From contig JAWKTT010000015.1 of assembly GCA_041398965.1 (NCBI GenBank), forward strand, positions 1-64,000: a stretch of DNA of 64,000 nt. The letters run 5' to 3'. Both the position numbers and the translations under genes were made by a program. A model generated the notes under the pieces. That model was not told where the DNA came from and made no database searches. It worked only from the letters and a program-made list of their open reading frames with translations. The stretch comes from JAWKTT01 sp041398965 (lineage in GTDB: Bacteria > Planctomycetota > Planctomycetia > Planctomycetales > Planctomycetaceae). How positions within the stretch are numbered: position 1 is the first letter of the stretch; the number at the start of each line of letters is the position of its first letter. Shown piece after piece: positions 57,759 to 64,000 of the stretch.

Positions 57759-58064
57759 TCAAGATCGCAAGATGTCCCTCTCACGCTCGACTCGTTTCGA
57801 GTCACGTTCCAACTCCCGGACGCGTGTCTCCAGTGTCGAAGCCGTCGCTCCCGCCTGGCCAATCACATCCTTCTTCCATCGATACAACAACTGCGACCCC
57901 GCCAGCCCCAAACGCTCCGCCACTAATGCTGCCGTATGACCATCCAGCAGCATCCGCACCGCCTCCTCCTTGAACTCCTACGTAAATCGACGATGCTTCT
58001 GCCGACCATCTTGAAGTCCAAACTCAACCTTGCGTGCACGACTCCCTGATCTGCTCTTTGACAT
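57759..58064 (-). pseudogene. IS3 orfA (helix-turn-helix), interrupted by an amber codon
   Basis: Minus-strand reading from ATG 58064 gives MSKSRSGSRARKVEFGLQDG, RQKHRRFT, then TAG at 57978-57980, then EFKEEAVRMLLDGHTAALVA and a helix-turn-helix/leucine-zipper-like region. It terminates at 57759 by the palindrome-associated insertion. The portion after the amber codon alone is 66 codons. Both lesions should prevent a normal OrfA or OrfAB product. Confidence 0.8.
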
Positions 58065-58136
58065 CGGACGGCTCCTGGTAGACCATCCAAAATAAGCACA
58101 ACACCTGTCCGATAAAACCGAAGCAGGCCAGAGTAG

Positions 58137-58153
58137 GGTATGCTTTGCGTACC
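58137..58153. repeat. REP-like palindrome, left copy (near truncated RAYT)
   Basis: GGTATGC, TTT, GCGTACC; embedded in GTAGGGTATGCTTTGCGTAC. It is an inverted match (about 20 of 22 bases) to the copy at 58739-58760. Confidence 0.65.
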
Positions 58154-58404
58154 TTTTATTCTCCGAAATCTTGTGCTGATTGTTTGATTGCTAACGGTTC
58201 ATTGTGACTGCATCCCTAATTCTATTTGTACACGCCTTTTGTCGCCCATTGGTGCAACGAAGAATGGGGCCAAATGATAGGACAGGAAACGTATTTGTGT
58301 TTCACCGGATTCCAGTGAATAACATCAACATGCGTTTCAAAGTCGTCTTCGATCGTATGTTCCTAATATCGTCGTTGCCTGACACCTCTGCGTCGATACC
58401 GCTT
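58154..58404. other. Intergenic stretch between a REP palindrome and a transposase fragment
   Basis: Relatively AT-rich; no convincing gene. Confidence 0.4.
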
Positions 58405-58713
58405 TCATGAAAATGACGTTGATTGTTCGTGGCCGCCCAGTTCCAGGTATCGTTTCGTAGACTCCTTCATCAGCCAGCCCCAGCGTTTGGGAGAGTCCAC
58501 ATCTCCTGGCGGCAGAGACCAGATCGCGTGCAGGTGATCGGGGAGCAGAACGATCGCGTTGATCTCAAATGGCCAGAGCTGCATGACCTCTCCAACCACT
58601 TTTCCTAACAAAGCCACGAACGGCTGCTCGGCAAAGATCGGGGCGTTGTGCTCCGTCTTCACCGTAAAGAAAAACGTCCCACCAAGGATCTGTGCTCGAC
58701 GGTCATTCGACAT
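58405..58713 (-). pseudogene. REP-associated tyrosine transposase (RAYT), truncated
   Basis: 102 codons with the start of a Y1/HUH transposase: RRAQILGGTFFFTVKTEHNA, FEINAIVLLPDHLHAIWSLP (the DHLH is the HUH metal-binding motif) and FSxRW-like DSPKRWGWLMKESTKRYLE. The catalytic Tyr domain that follows in full-length RAYTs (about 150-180 aa) is missing, and the end is frame-ambiguous. It is flanked by two inverted REP-like palindromes (58137, 58739), as expected for a RAYT. Probably inactive. Confidence 0.75.
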
Positions 58714-58738
58714 TCACGCAGCATAGCTCGCACACTCC

Positions 58739-58760
58739 GGTACGCACAGCGTACCCTACT
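58739..58760. repeat. REP-like palindrome, right copy
   Basis: GGTACGC, ACA, GCGTACC is a perfect 7-bp stem, followed by CTACT. It is an inverted copy of the palindrome at 58132-58153. Confidence 0.7.
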
Positions 58761-58842
58761 CGGCAATTCTCCACACCGCTCAGTGCCGCACAGCACAGCC
58801 TATTGTCCCTGGGACGAGTCCCAGTCTTCGACACCACAGACC

Positions 58843-60142
58843 CCACGGTCAGCGCACACTAGGTGGTTTGTGAGAGCAGGACTTGCGGCAGGAAGTCTTC
58901 GTTCCAGCCGCACATTCGACGTTTCATGATCAGGCTTTGTTTGCCGGGATGTTGCTTTAGCAGGGACAGCGTGAATCGTCTCAGCCACGCCAGGTTTTCG
59001 ACAAGACGTCGCTCACGAGTCCGCAGTTCGTCTTCGCGATACGTCAGATCAAGACTCCAGTGACAGGTGGTTTCGATCTGCCAGTGGCTGCGGACAGCGC
59101 CGCGGGCGAACTGCTTCACCCCCATCGGCAGGCTGCTGATGAAATATCGAATCTCGGTCGTATGCCTGCCGTCACCGCACAGGGATTCATACATCACGAC
59201 ACCAATCGTTTTCAGGCCAGCCCACCGGTCCCTGGTTGCGAGATCCACGGGGACGGGAAACTGCCAGTACACACGTCGGTCCAGTCGGCCATGGGATTTC
59301 TCTTTGACCACATGACGACGAGCGTCTGTCCCTCGGAAGTCGTTGTTCACGTGCTCGTCAATGAACTCCACAACAGCCTGTTGCAGCCCAGCCTGATTGC
59401 CTTTCACGGGGAGGACATAGTCAGCACCGGCCGCCGTGATCTGTTCGGCGATGGCGGTTTGAGTTCCCATCGCGTCGATGGTCATGATGGCCCCCGCACA
59501 GTCGATCAGCTTCAGCAGTTCCGGAATGGCAGTGATTTCGTTGGACTTCGCCTCCGTGGCAACCTGAGCCAGAGTCATACCCGCCTGTGTCATCCACACC
59601 GAGACCAGATGCATCGCGCCGAGCCCATTGCTGCGATCAAAACTCCGCCGGAGGGTCTTTCCGTCAATCGCCAGACCCGGCTTCTCACTCTTGTGCTCCG
59701 CCTCACCAGCCGAAGCCCGCTTCAGTTCCACCAGCCAGGCCGTGAAGCACTGCTGAAATGCGAACGGGTCGACAGCCATCAACACCCTTCGAAACACGTC
59801 TTTCGATGGAATCCCATGCGGCAGGGGCAGGCACTTGAGCAGCAACTCCGCACAGACGTGAATTGCGGTCGGCCCGTCTGCACCGGAGAGGACCGCCAGC
59901 AATGCGACCACAATCACACTTGGCAACGGATGCCGAAGATTCACCGACGAACGCGGATCTTCGAGTTCGTCAAAGTGCGCCAGAACCTCATCGAGAACAA
60001 ACGTCGCTTTCCTCGCCACAACAACTCCTCCATGCACCCAGCCGCATTCGGCAACAGTCATGGAGGCTATGTATCAACCTGTCCACCCGAGCGCAAGCCC
60101 GCCCCGACAACCCAAACCACCCAAAGTGCGCGCTGGCCGTGG
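58843..60142 (-). mobile_element. ISAs1-family insertion sequence
   Basis: Terminal inverted repeats visible: CCACGGTCAGCGCACACTAG then GTGGTT at the left (about 58843), and, inverted at the right (about 60142), CCACGGCCAGCGCGCACTTT then GGTGGTT. One transposase gene lies inside. Target duplications were not evident. Confidence 0.8.
58859..60061 (-). CDS. ISAs1-family transposase
   Basis: A 400-aa DDE transposase with the ISAs1 pattern: N-terminal HFDELEDPRSSVNLRHPLPS, VVALLAVLSGADGP, AIDGKTLRRSFDRS, then MTIDAMGTQTAIAEQI, DYVLPVKGNQ, VVKEKSHGRLDRRVYW, YFISSLP and HWQIETTCHWSLDLTYREDE. All blocks are in one frame and the acidic residues are present, so it may be active. It almost fills the element. 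Residue 1 could be later (ARKATFVLDE) since the first about 15 residues are not family-like. Confidence 0.93.
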   Translation of the reverse strand: MTVAECGWVHGGVVVARKATFVLDEVLAHFDELEDPRSSVNLRHPLPSVIVVALLAVLSGADGPTAIHVCAELLLKCLPLPHGIPSKDVFRRVLMAVDPFAFQQCFTAWLVELKRASAGEAEHKSEKPGLAIDGKTLRRSFDRSNGLGAMHLVSVWMTQAGMTLAQVATEAKSNEITAIPELLKLIDCAGAIMTIDAMGTQTAIAEQITAAGADYVLPVKGNQAGLQQAVVEFIDEHVNNDFRGTDARRHVVKEKSHGRLDRRVYWQFPVPVDLATRDRWAGLKTIGVVMYESLCGDGRHTTEIRYFISSLPMGVKQFARGAVRSHWQIETTCHWSLDLTYREDELRTRERRLVENLAWLRRFTLSLLKQHPGKQSLIMKRRMCGWNEDFLPQVLLSQTT

Positions 60143-60176
60143 TGGCCACGTTGACTGAATGCAACCGACGCTGGGT

Positions 60177-61163
60177 TTACTCATAGATGGGGCAGAAGGT
60201 ATTGAAGGCAGTTTGACAGAAGTGGCCGGGGTCATTGTAGCGATGCGATTGATTGAGAGCGGAGATTGATTGCATTTCCTGGTCGGTGAGTTCGAAACTG
60301 AACACATCGAGATTCTCGCGGAGTCGGGTCTGGTTTGAGGTTTTGGGGATGACCGAGGTGCCCCGTTGAATCCCCCAGCGGAGCAGGACTTGAGCCGGAG
60401 TCTTTCGATGGGCCGCTGCGATTGCGGGGATCGGGGGGACTTCCAGCAAATTGTCCCCCGGCGAGGCCATGCCGAGTTCATGATAAGAGAGTGAGCCGAA
60501 AGGGGAGAAGGCGGTGTAGACGATCTGCTCCTGCTGGCAGAATTTCAGCAGTTTCTCCTGTGTGAGGTACGGATGAGATTCCACCTGGAGCACAGCGGGC
60601 GGAATCGTGGCTGATGCAAGGAGGTCTCGCAGGAGCGATGTCCCGAAATTGCAGACACCGATGTTTCGAGTGAGTCCCTGCTGTTGCAGTCGTTCCATCG
60701 CTCGCCATGTGTCGATGATCGGGACGCGGTCAAATTCCATTTTCGGGGCTGGGGCGGCGGGGTCAAAAATCCATCCGGGGGGGTACCGCTGTTCGATTGG
60801 AACGAATCGCTGGGCGATCGGGAAGTGAATGAGATACAAGTCGAGGAAGTCGAGTTGAAGATCATCGAGCGACTTGCGACAGGCGATTTCGACATGCTCG
60901 GGCCGATGAAACGTGTTCCAAAGCTTCGAGGTGATCCAAAACTCTTCACGACTGTAGCCTTCCGACGTGAACAGTCGCTTGAAGCCCGAGCCGACTTCCT
61001 GTTCGTTGCCGTAATCGCAGGCACAGTCGAAATGTCGATACCCCGCTCCGGCCGCGGCGAGGATTAGGTCGGCAGACTGACCGGGGGAAACCTTCCACAT
61101 GCCGAGGCCGACCGCAGGAATCGAGTCGCCAGATCGCAAAGTCAGTTGAGTGGAAGTCTTCAT
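60177..61163 (-). CDS. Aldo/keto reductase
   Basis: A 328-aa NADPH-dependent TIM-barrel reductase. It begins QLTLRSGDSIPAVGLGMWKV; GYRHFDCACDYGNEQEVG holds the catalytic Asp and Tyr; FWITSKLWNTFHRPEHV has the Lys; LDLYLIHFPI has the His. VIPKTSNQTRLRENLDVFSF binds the cofactor phosphate. The catalytic tetrad is intact. The start at 61163 is chosen because the frame upstream to 61421 is not family sequence. Just past its stop is the edge of the ISAs1 element. The physiological substrate is unknown. Confidence 0.92.
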   Translation of the reverse strand: MKTSTQLTLRSGDSIPAVGLGMWKVSPGQSADLILAAAGAGYRHFDCACDYGNEQEVGSGFKRLFTSEGYSREEFWITSKLWNTFHRPEHVEIACRKSLDDLQLDFLDLYLIHFPIAQRFVPIEQRYPPGWIFDPAAPAPKMEFDRVPIIDTWRAMERLQQQGLTRNIGVCNFGTSLLRDLLASATIPPAVLQVESHPYLTQEKLLKFCQQEQIVYTAFSPFGSLSYHELGMASPGDNLLEVPPIPAIAAAHRKTPAQVLLRWGIQRGTSVIPKTSNQTRLRENLDVFSFELTDQEMQSISALNQSHRYNDPGHFCQTAFNTFCPIYE

Positions 61164-61358
61164 GAGTTTGTCGTTCAAAGGTGAGCAAAAAACGGGAGAT
61201 GAGAAGAGTCTCTTCCCGCCGGTGTGACCCGGGTGGGCTGACATGTTATTCTCTGGCTCTCGGTGACGCATCCCTCGAATCGTTCGCGATTGAACGAATC
61301 GAGTGGAGTGACGAGGGCCGATGGGGATGACTTCTTTCTTGCGAGTGGTGTGGCAGTT

Positions 61359-62102
61359 ATGGCGTCGTTGATCTTGAAGAACCCGCACAGCGTCTTGGCT
61401 GCATTGCAGCAGCGTCCGCAAGATGTGATCGAAGTTCGTGTCCCGAGGCAGCCCTTGTCCCAGGGCTGGAGCGATGCCATCGAGTTGGCGATGTCGAATC
61501 GGGTCTCAGTTCAGCGGGGGGTGATGACTTCCGGAGGATCGGGCGGCCGGGGATCGAAGGCGAAGGGTGGAGGACGCGAGAGCGGCGCAGAAGCAATCGT
61601 CCGAGAGCGTCAACCGGTCGAACTGGATGAACTGTTTGCTTCAGACTCGTCCAAGGGGCTTTGGTTGGCACTTGATCAGGTGCAGGATCCGCACAATGTC
61701 GGGGCGATCTTTCGGGCTGCTGGATTCTTCGGTGTGCGGGGGATTGTGATGACCCGTCACAAGTCGGCCCCGATGACTGCCGTTGCTTATGACGTCGCAT
61801 CCGGCGGAGTCGAGCATGTCCCCTACACTGTCGTGACAAATCTTCGCCAGGCGATTGATGCGTCGAAAGAGGCGGGACTCTGGGTGCTCGGGACTTCGGA
61901 GCATGCCACTCAGTCGATCATGCAAGTCGATCGAGACCGCAAATGGTTGATCTTACTTGGGAATGAAGAGTCGGGACTCCGACGTCTGACGACCGAACAT
62001 TGCGACGAACTGTGCAGCATTCCGAGCCTGGGGGGCGTGGACTCGTTGAATGTCTCGGTGGCGGCAGGAGTGACTGTTGCCTTGATGTCGCTGCCTGGAT
62101 GA
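61359..62102 (+). CDS. TrmH/SpoU-family RNA 2'-O-methyltransferase (RlmB-like)
   Basis: A 247-aa SPOUT-class methyltransferase. The N terminus (MASLILKNPHSVLAALQQRP) is the short RNA-binding part of RlmB-type enzymes. The trefoil-knot domain follows: WLALDQVQDPHNVGAIFRAA (motif 1), ILLGNEESGLRRLTTEHCDE (motif 2) and SLNVSVAAGVTVAL (motif 3). A 23S rRNA Gm target is likely by homology. A low-complexity Gly/Lys-rich stretch (GGSGGRGSKAKGGGRESG) sits between the parts. The start at 61359 is preferred over 61263 because the knot-family N terminus begins there. Confidence 0.9.
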   Translation: MASLILKNPHSVLAALQQRPQDVIEVRVPRQPLSQGWSDAIELAMSNRVSVQRGVMTSGGSGGRGSKAKGGGRESGAEAIVRERQPVELDELFASDSSKGLWLALDQVQDPHNVGAIFRAAGFFGVRGIVMTRHKSAPMTAVAYDVASGGVEHVPYTVVTNLRQAIDASKEAGLWVLGTSEHATQSIMQVDRDRKWLILLGNEESGLRRLTTEHCDELCSIPSLGGVDSLNVSVAAGVTVALMSLPG

Positions 62103-62194
62103 CAAAAAGTCATCGGGCCACAAACCTCGAACGGTTGCCTGTGAGGAGAGATTAGTCGTCGAGACTTCAGCGCCTCGGTCGCCTCGGCCCATCC

Positions 62195-62250
62195 AAAAAA
62201 AATCGCCACAAACACACGCCAAAACTGTAAGTGGTCGTGGAGTGTTTGTG
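62195..62250 (-). terminator. Rho-independent terminator of csrA
   Basis: On the minus strand CACAAACAC (62250-62242) pairs with GTGTTTGTG (62215-62207), followed by four bases and a run of eight T (62202-62195). The 26-base loop is long. It lies about 47 bp past the csrA stop. Confidence 0.7.
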
Positions 62251-62296
62251 ACGATGCCAACGTCAGGGCAAGTTGAGTCTTGTGAATGGACAGGAA

Positions 62297-62494
62297 TCAG
62301 CCAGCGTTAACGTTTTCATTGTGCGGCAACTGTTCGCGCTGAATGGCTTGATAAACTTCTTCCCGGTGGATGCTGACGTCTTTCGGGGCATCGATCCCGA
62401 GCCGGACTTTGTCTCCCTGGATGGAGATCACCATCAGAGTGATCGAGTCGCCAATAATGATCTTCTCGTCCTGTTTGCGGCTCAGAACCAACAT
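62297..62494 (-). CDS. csrA: Carbon storage regulator CsrA
   Basis: A 65-aa post-transcriptional regulator that binds GGA motifs in mRNA leaders. MLVLSRKQDEKIIIGDSITL, then VRLGIDAPKDVSIHREEVYQ with the conserved RNA-binding residues (R at the second beta strand, Val-Arg-Leu-Gly-Ile). The ATG has AGGAGG at 7-base spacing. Length is typical. It converges on the TrmH gene and diverges from the YkgJ-type gene. Confidence 0.97.
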   Translation of the reverse strand: MLVLSRKQDEKIIIGDSITLMVISIQGDKVRLGIDAPKDVSIHREEVYQAIQREQLPHNENVNAG

Positions 62495-62730
62495 AGCCAG
62501 ACCTCCTGTATGGGGTTGAGGAATCGGTGAATACCGTTATCTTCGGAGTCGGGCACGAGACGAGGCCAAGGTGTTCGCTGCGATTGCGGCGAGAATTGCC
62601 GAAAGGTGTGATACATCTCGGTCAAGCCGATTTTGCCGGAACAGTCTGTGCGTAACGATGATGCCGAGCGGGGCGCATCGCCGGAACATCTTGGCACTTT
62701 TGAACCTTCCTCACTTGCAGAGAATCGTTA

Positions 62731-63153
62731 ATGTCGGAACAACAGGCTCCTTGGTACGCGGATGGTCTTGCTTTCGAATGCACACAGTGTGGCGACTGCT
62801 GCACGGGGTCGCCGGGGCATGTCTGGGTCAACGACGAAGAGATCGCGGCAATCGCTCAATACCTTGGGAAGTCAGTCGGCGAGATTCGATTGCTTCACAC
62901 ACATCCCGCTCGCGGGGGAGTGTCGCTGAATGATTACGCCAACGGAGACTGTGTCTTTCTGGACGCAAAGGCTCGCAACTGCACGGTTTACCCTGTTCGG
63001 CCTCGACAGTGTCGGACGTGGCCATTCTGGAATTCAAACCTCGAAGACCCCAAGGCTTGGAAGGAGACGTGTCGGGTCTGCCCGGGAGCCGGTCGGGGGC
63101 AACTTTACACGTTGTCAGAGATCGAAGAGCGGTCAAAAGTGATCGACATCTGA
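62731..63153 (+). CDS. YkgJ-family Cys-cluster protein (Zn/Fe-S binding)
   Basis: A 140-aa protein with eight or more conserved cysteines: ECTQCGDCCTGSPGHVWV, then GDCVFLDAKARNCTVYPVRP, RQCRTWPFW and CRVCPGAGRG. This matches the CxxCxxCC...C...C...C family of putative zinc- or iron-binding proteins. No enzymatic activity is known. The ATG at 62731 lies in GTTAATG with a weak ribosome-binding site. Confidence 0.9.
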   Translation: MSEQQAPWYADGLAFECTQCGDCCTGSPGHVWVNDEEIAAIAQYLGKSVGEIRLLHTHPARGGVSLNDYANGDCVFLDAKARNCTVYPVRPRQCRTWPFWNSNLEDPKAWKETCRVCPGAGRGQLYTLSEIEERSKVIDI

Positions 63154-63433
63154 CGTAACCTTTTTCTAATACATGAGATGCGACACACGTGTTAAACCAG
63201 GAAGAGTTTGCGGATTTTCCCGAATTGACTGAAGCTACTGTCACACAAAGGTCGATGAAAAGAAAAGAATCTCTGACCCGATGTGTGCGGCGTCCAGAGT
63301 TTTGCCCCGGCGAGTTGGTTCAATGGAAGCGGCGTCTTGACACTAAGTCAGTTTGCCGTTTACACTTGAGACACTTCGAACCATCCGTAGAAGTCGGTTT
63401 CCACCGTCTTGGCAAACTGCCGGGAGCCTCACA

Positions 63434-63937
63434 GTGACGAAAAAAGAAATAGTCAAAACGATCTCCGACGATTGCGGGCTGACTCAGCTCAAGACGAAGG
63501 AGATTGTCCAGAAGACGTTTGAAGCAATCATCGAGACCCTTGTTCAAGATCCCCGTCACCGTATCGAGTTACGCAACTTTGGCGTGTTCGAGGTGAAGAA
63601 GCGAGCGGCCCGCAAGGCCCGCAACCCGCGAACTGGTGATCGAGTCGAGGTCCCGGCAAAGTTTGTCGTGACGTTCAAGCCCGGTAAGGAAATGGAGGAA
63701 CAGGTACTGCGATTAGAGCAGGAAGAAATCGAAAGGGAACGTCAGCGGGCTGAGGCCAGTCGCATCGCCAAAATGGGAACCTCTGTCGCCACCGAAACTT
63801 CGATCACACCCAAGTCTCCAATCACAACGACTGCTCCTCTCCACTCCACCATTGACCCCATCACGAACACTCCAGCGAATACCAGTAACACGAACAACAC
63901 CGACAGCGGCGATTCTCAGGAGGCCGCAGCTTCCTGA
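63434..63937 (+). CDS. HU-family DNA-binding protein with long C-terminal tail
   Basis: A 167-aa nucleoid protein. The start is GTG 63434, supported by GGGAG 8 bases upstream; the frame upstream to 63353 is not family sequence. The HU/IHF domain (about residues 1-95) reads TKKEIVKTISDDCGLTQLKT, then RIELRNFGVFEVKKRAARKA, RNPRTGD and VPAKFVVTFKPGKEM. The last about 70 residues are a Glu/Arg-rich coiled coil followed by a Thr/Asn/Ser-rich low-complexity tail, which ordinary HU lacks. Confidence 0.92.
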   Translation: MTKKEIVKTISDDCGLTQLKTKEIVQKTFEAIIETLVQDPRHRIELRNFGVFEVKKRAARKARNPRTGDRVEVPAKFVVTFKPGKEMEEQVLRLEQEEIERERQRAEASRIAKMGTSVATETSITPKSPITTTAPLHSTIDPITNTPANTSNTNNTDSGDSQEAAAS

Positions 63938-64000
63938 ACTTTACGTCTGTCAGTTTCCCACTAAGAATAAACCGTCAATGTGTTTAGCACATCAACGGAC

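Larger units (their letters stand above)
56777..58130 (-). mobile_element. IS3-family insertion sequence (orfA broken, orfB intact)
   Basis: Encompasses orfA (58064-57759, amber-interrupted) and orfB (57711-56812). The right end reads, inward on the minus strand, TGGCCTGCTTCGGTTTTATC. The left end near 56782 has TGCTTCAGGTTGCGCGGACA, an imperfect match to it (about 14 of 20). Left boundary approximate; no clear target duplication. The right end abuts a REP-like palindrome at 58137. Source of the MITE at 51684-51793. Confidence 0.75.

Noticed and set aside
59060..60154. Plus-strand open frame of 364 codons over the ISAs1 transposase
   Set aside because: Antisense to a clear transposase; no domain of its own.
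63189..63433. 82-codon frame upstream of the HU gene
   Set aside because: It overlaps the HU start in another frame, with Arg/Cys-rich random composition.

Overview
The window reads as chromosomal DNA of a planctomycete, most likely of the Planctomycetaceae sort. This is inferred from gene content. There is a PVC-type heme-binding/HEAT protein with one CxxCH motif, a Tat-exported Gfo/Idh/MocA oxidoreductase, a secreted sialate O-acetylesterase and a secreted SGNH hydrolase. There are PQQ-type propeller proteins, a membrane-anchored Ser/Thr kinase, a membrane pyrophosphatase and a double-length UvrA. Genes are mostly single or paired, on both strands, with intergenic gaps of 200-700 bp. I saw no rRNA, tRNA or CRISPR array.

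Layout. 0-8 kb: S41 protease with a beta-propeller partner, sialate O-acetylesterase, nucleoside transporter, aldehyde dehydrogenase. 8-16 kb: dTDP-rhamnose-reductase-like SDR, Glu/Leu-type dehydrogenase, endonuclease IV, membrane pyrophosphatase, and a nucleotidyltransferase bracketed by two near-identical palindromes. 16-26.5 kb: Gfo/Idh/MocA oxidoreductase, a His/Tyr/Gly-rich secreted protein, Lon, a HEAT-like secreted protein, LarB, a sugar-phosphate isomerase-like protein and a VOC-like metalloprotein. 26.5-29.4 kb: a decayed accessory patch with a group II intron maturase tail, a broken Hint-domain fragment, and an unknown gene pair that looks like a polymorphic-toxin remnant. 29.5-38.9 kb: Maf, a 2412-residue tandem UvrA with a duplicated C-terminal domain, and an ArsM-like methyltransferase. 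39.5-51.5 kb: second aldehyde dehydrogenase, SGNH hydrolase, kinase, ThiC, a small membrane protein, a 2Fe-2S ferredoxin, the heme-binding protein, a PQQ-propeller protein and a methyltransferase. 51.6-54.7 kb: an IS3-derived MITE, then DNA polymerase I.

54.7-60.2 kb is a mobile-element graveyard. It holds a multiply stopped ISAzo13 transposase, inverted 'CCACGGAT' repeats, a serine recombinase with two nonsense codons, and an IS3 element with intact orfB but broken orfA. It also has a truncated REP-associated tyrosine transposase between two REP-like palindromes, and a complete ISAs1 element with visible inverted repeats. 60.2-64 kb returns to housekeeping genes: aldo/keto reductase, TrmH-family rRNA methyltransferase, csrA, a YkgJ-type Cys-cluster protein and an HU-like protein with a long tail.

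Most interesting points: the tandem UvrA with four intact ATPase sites and an apparently new duplicated C-terminal module; the Hint/toxin/immunity-like remnant; the 110-bp MITE whose parent IS3 lies about 5 kb away; and the palindrome-flanked nucleotidyltransferase cassette. All calls come from reading the sequence; no database search was possible.
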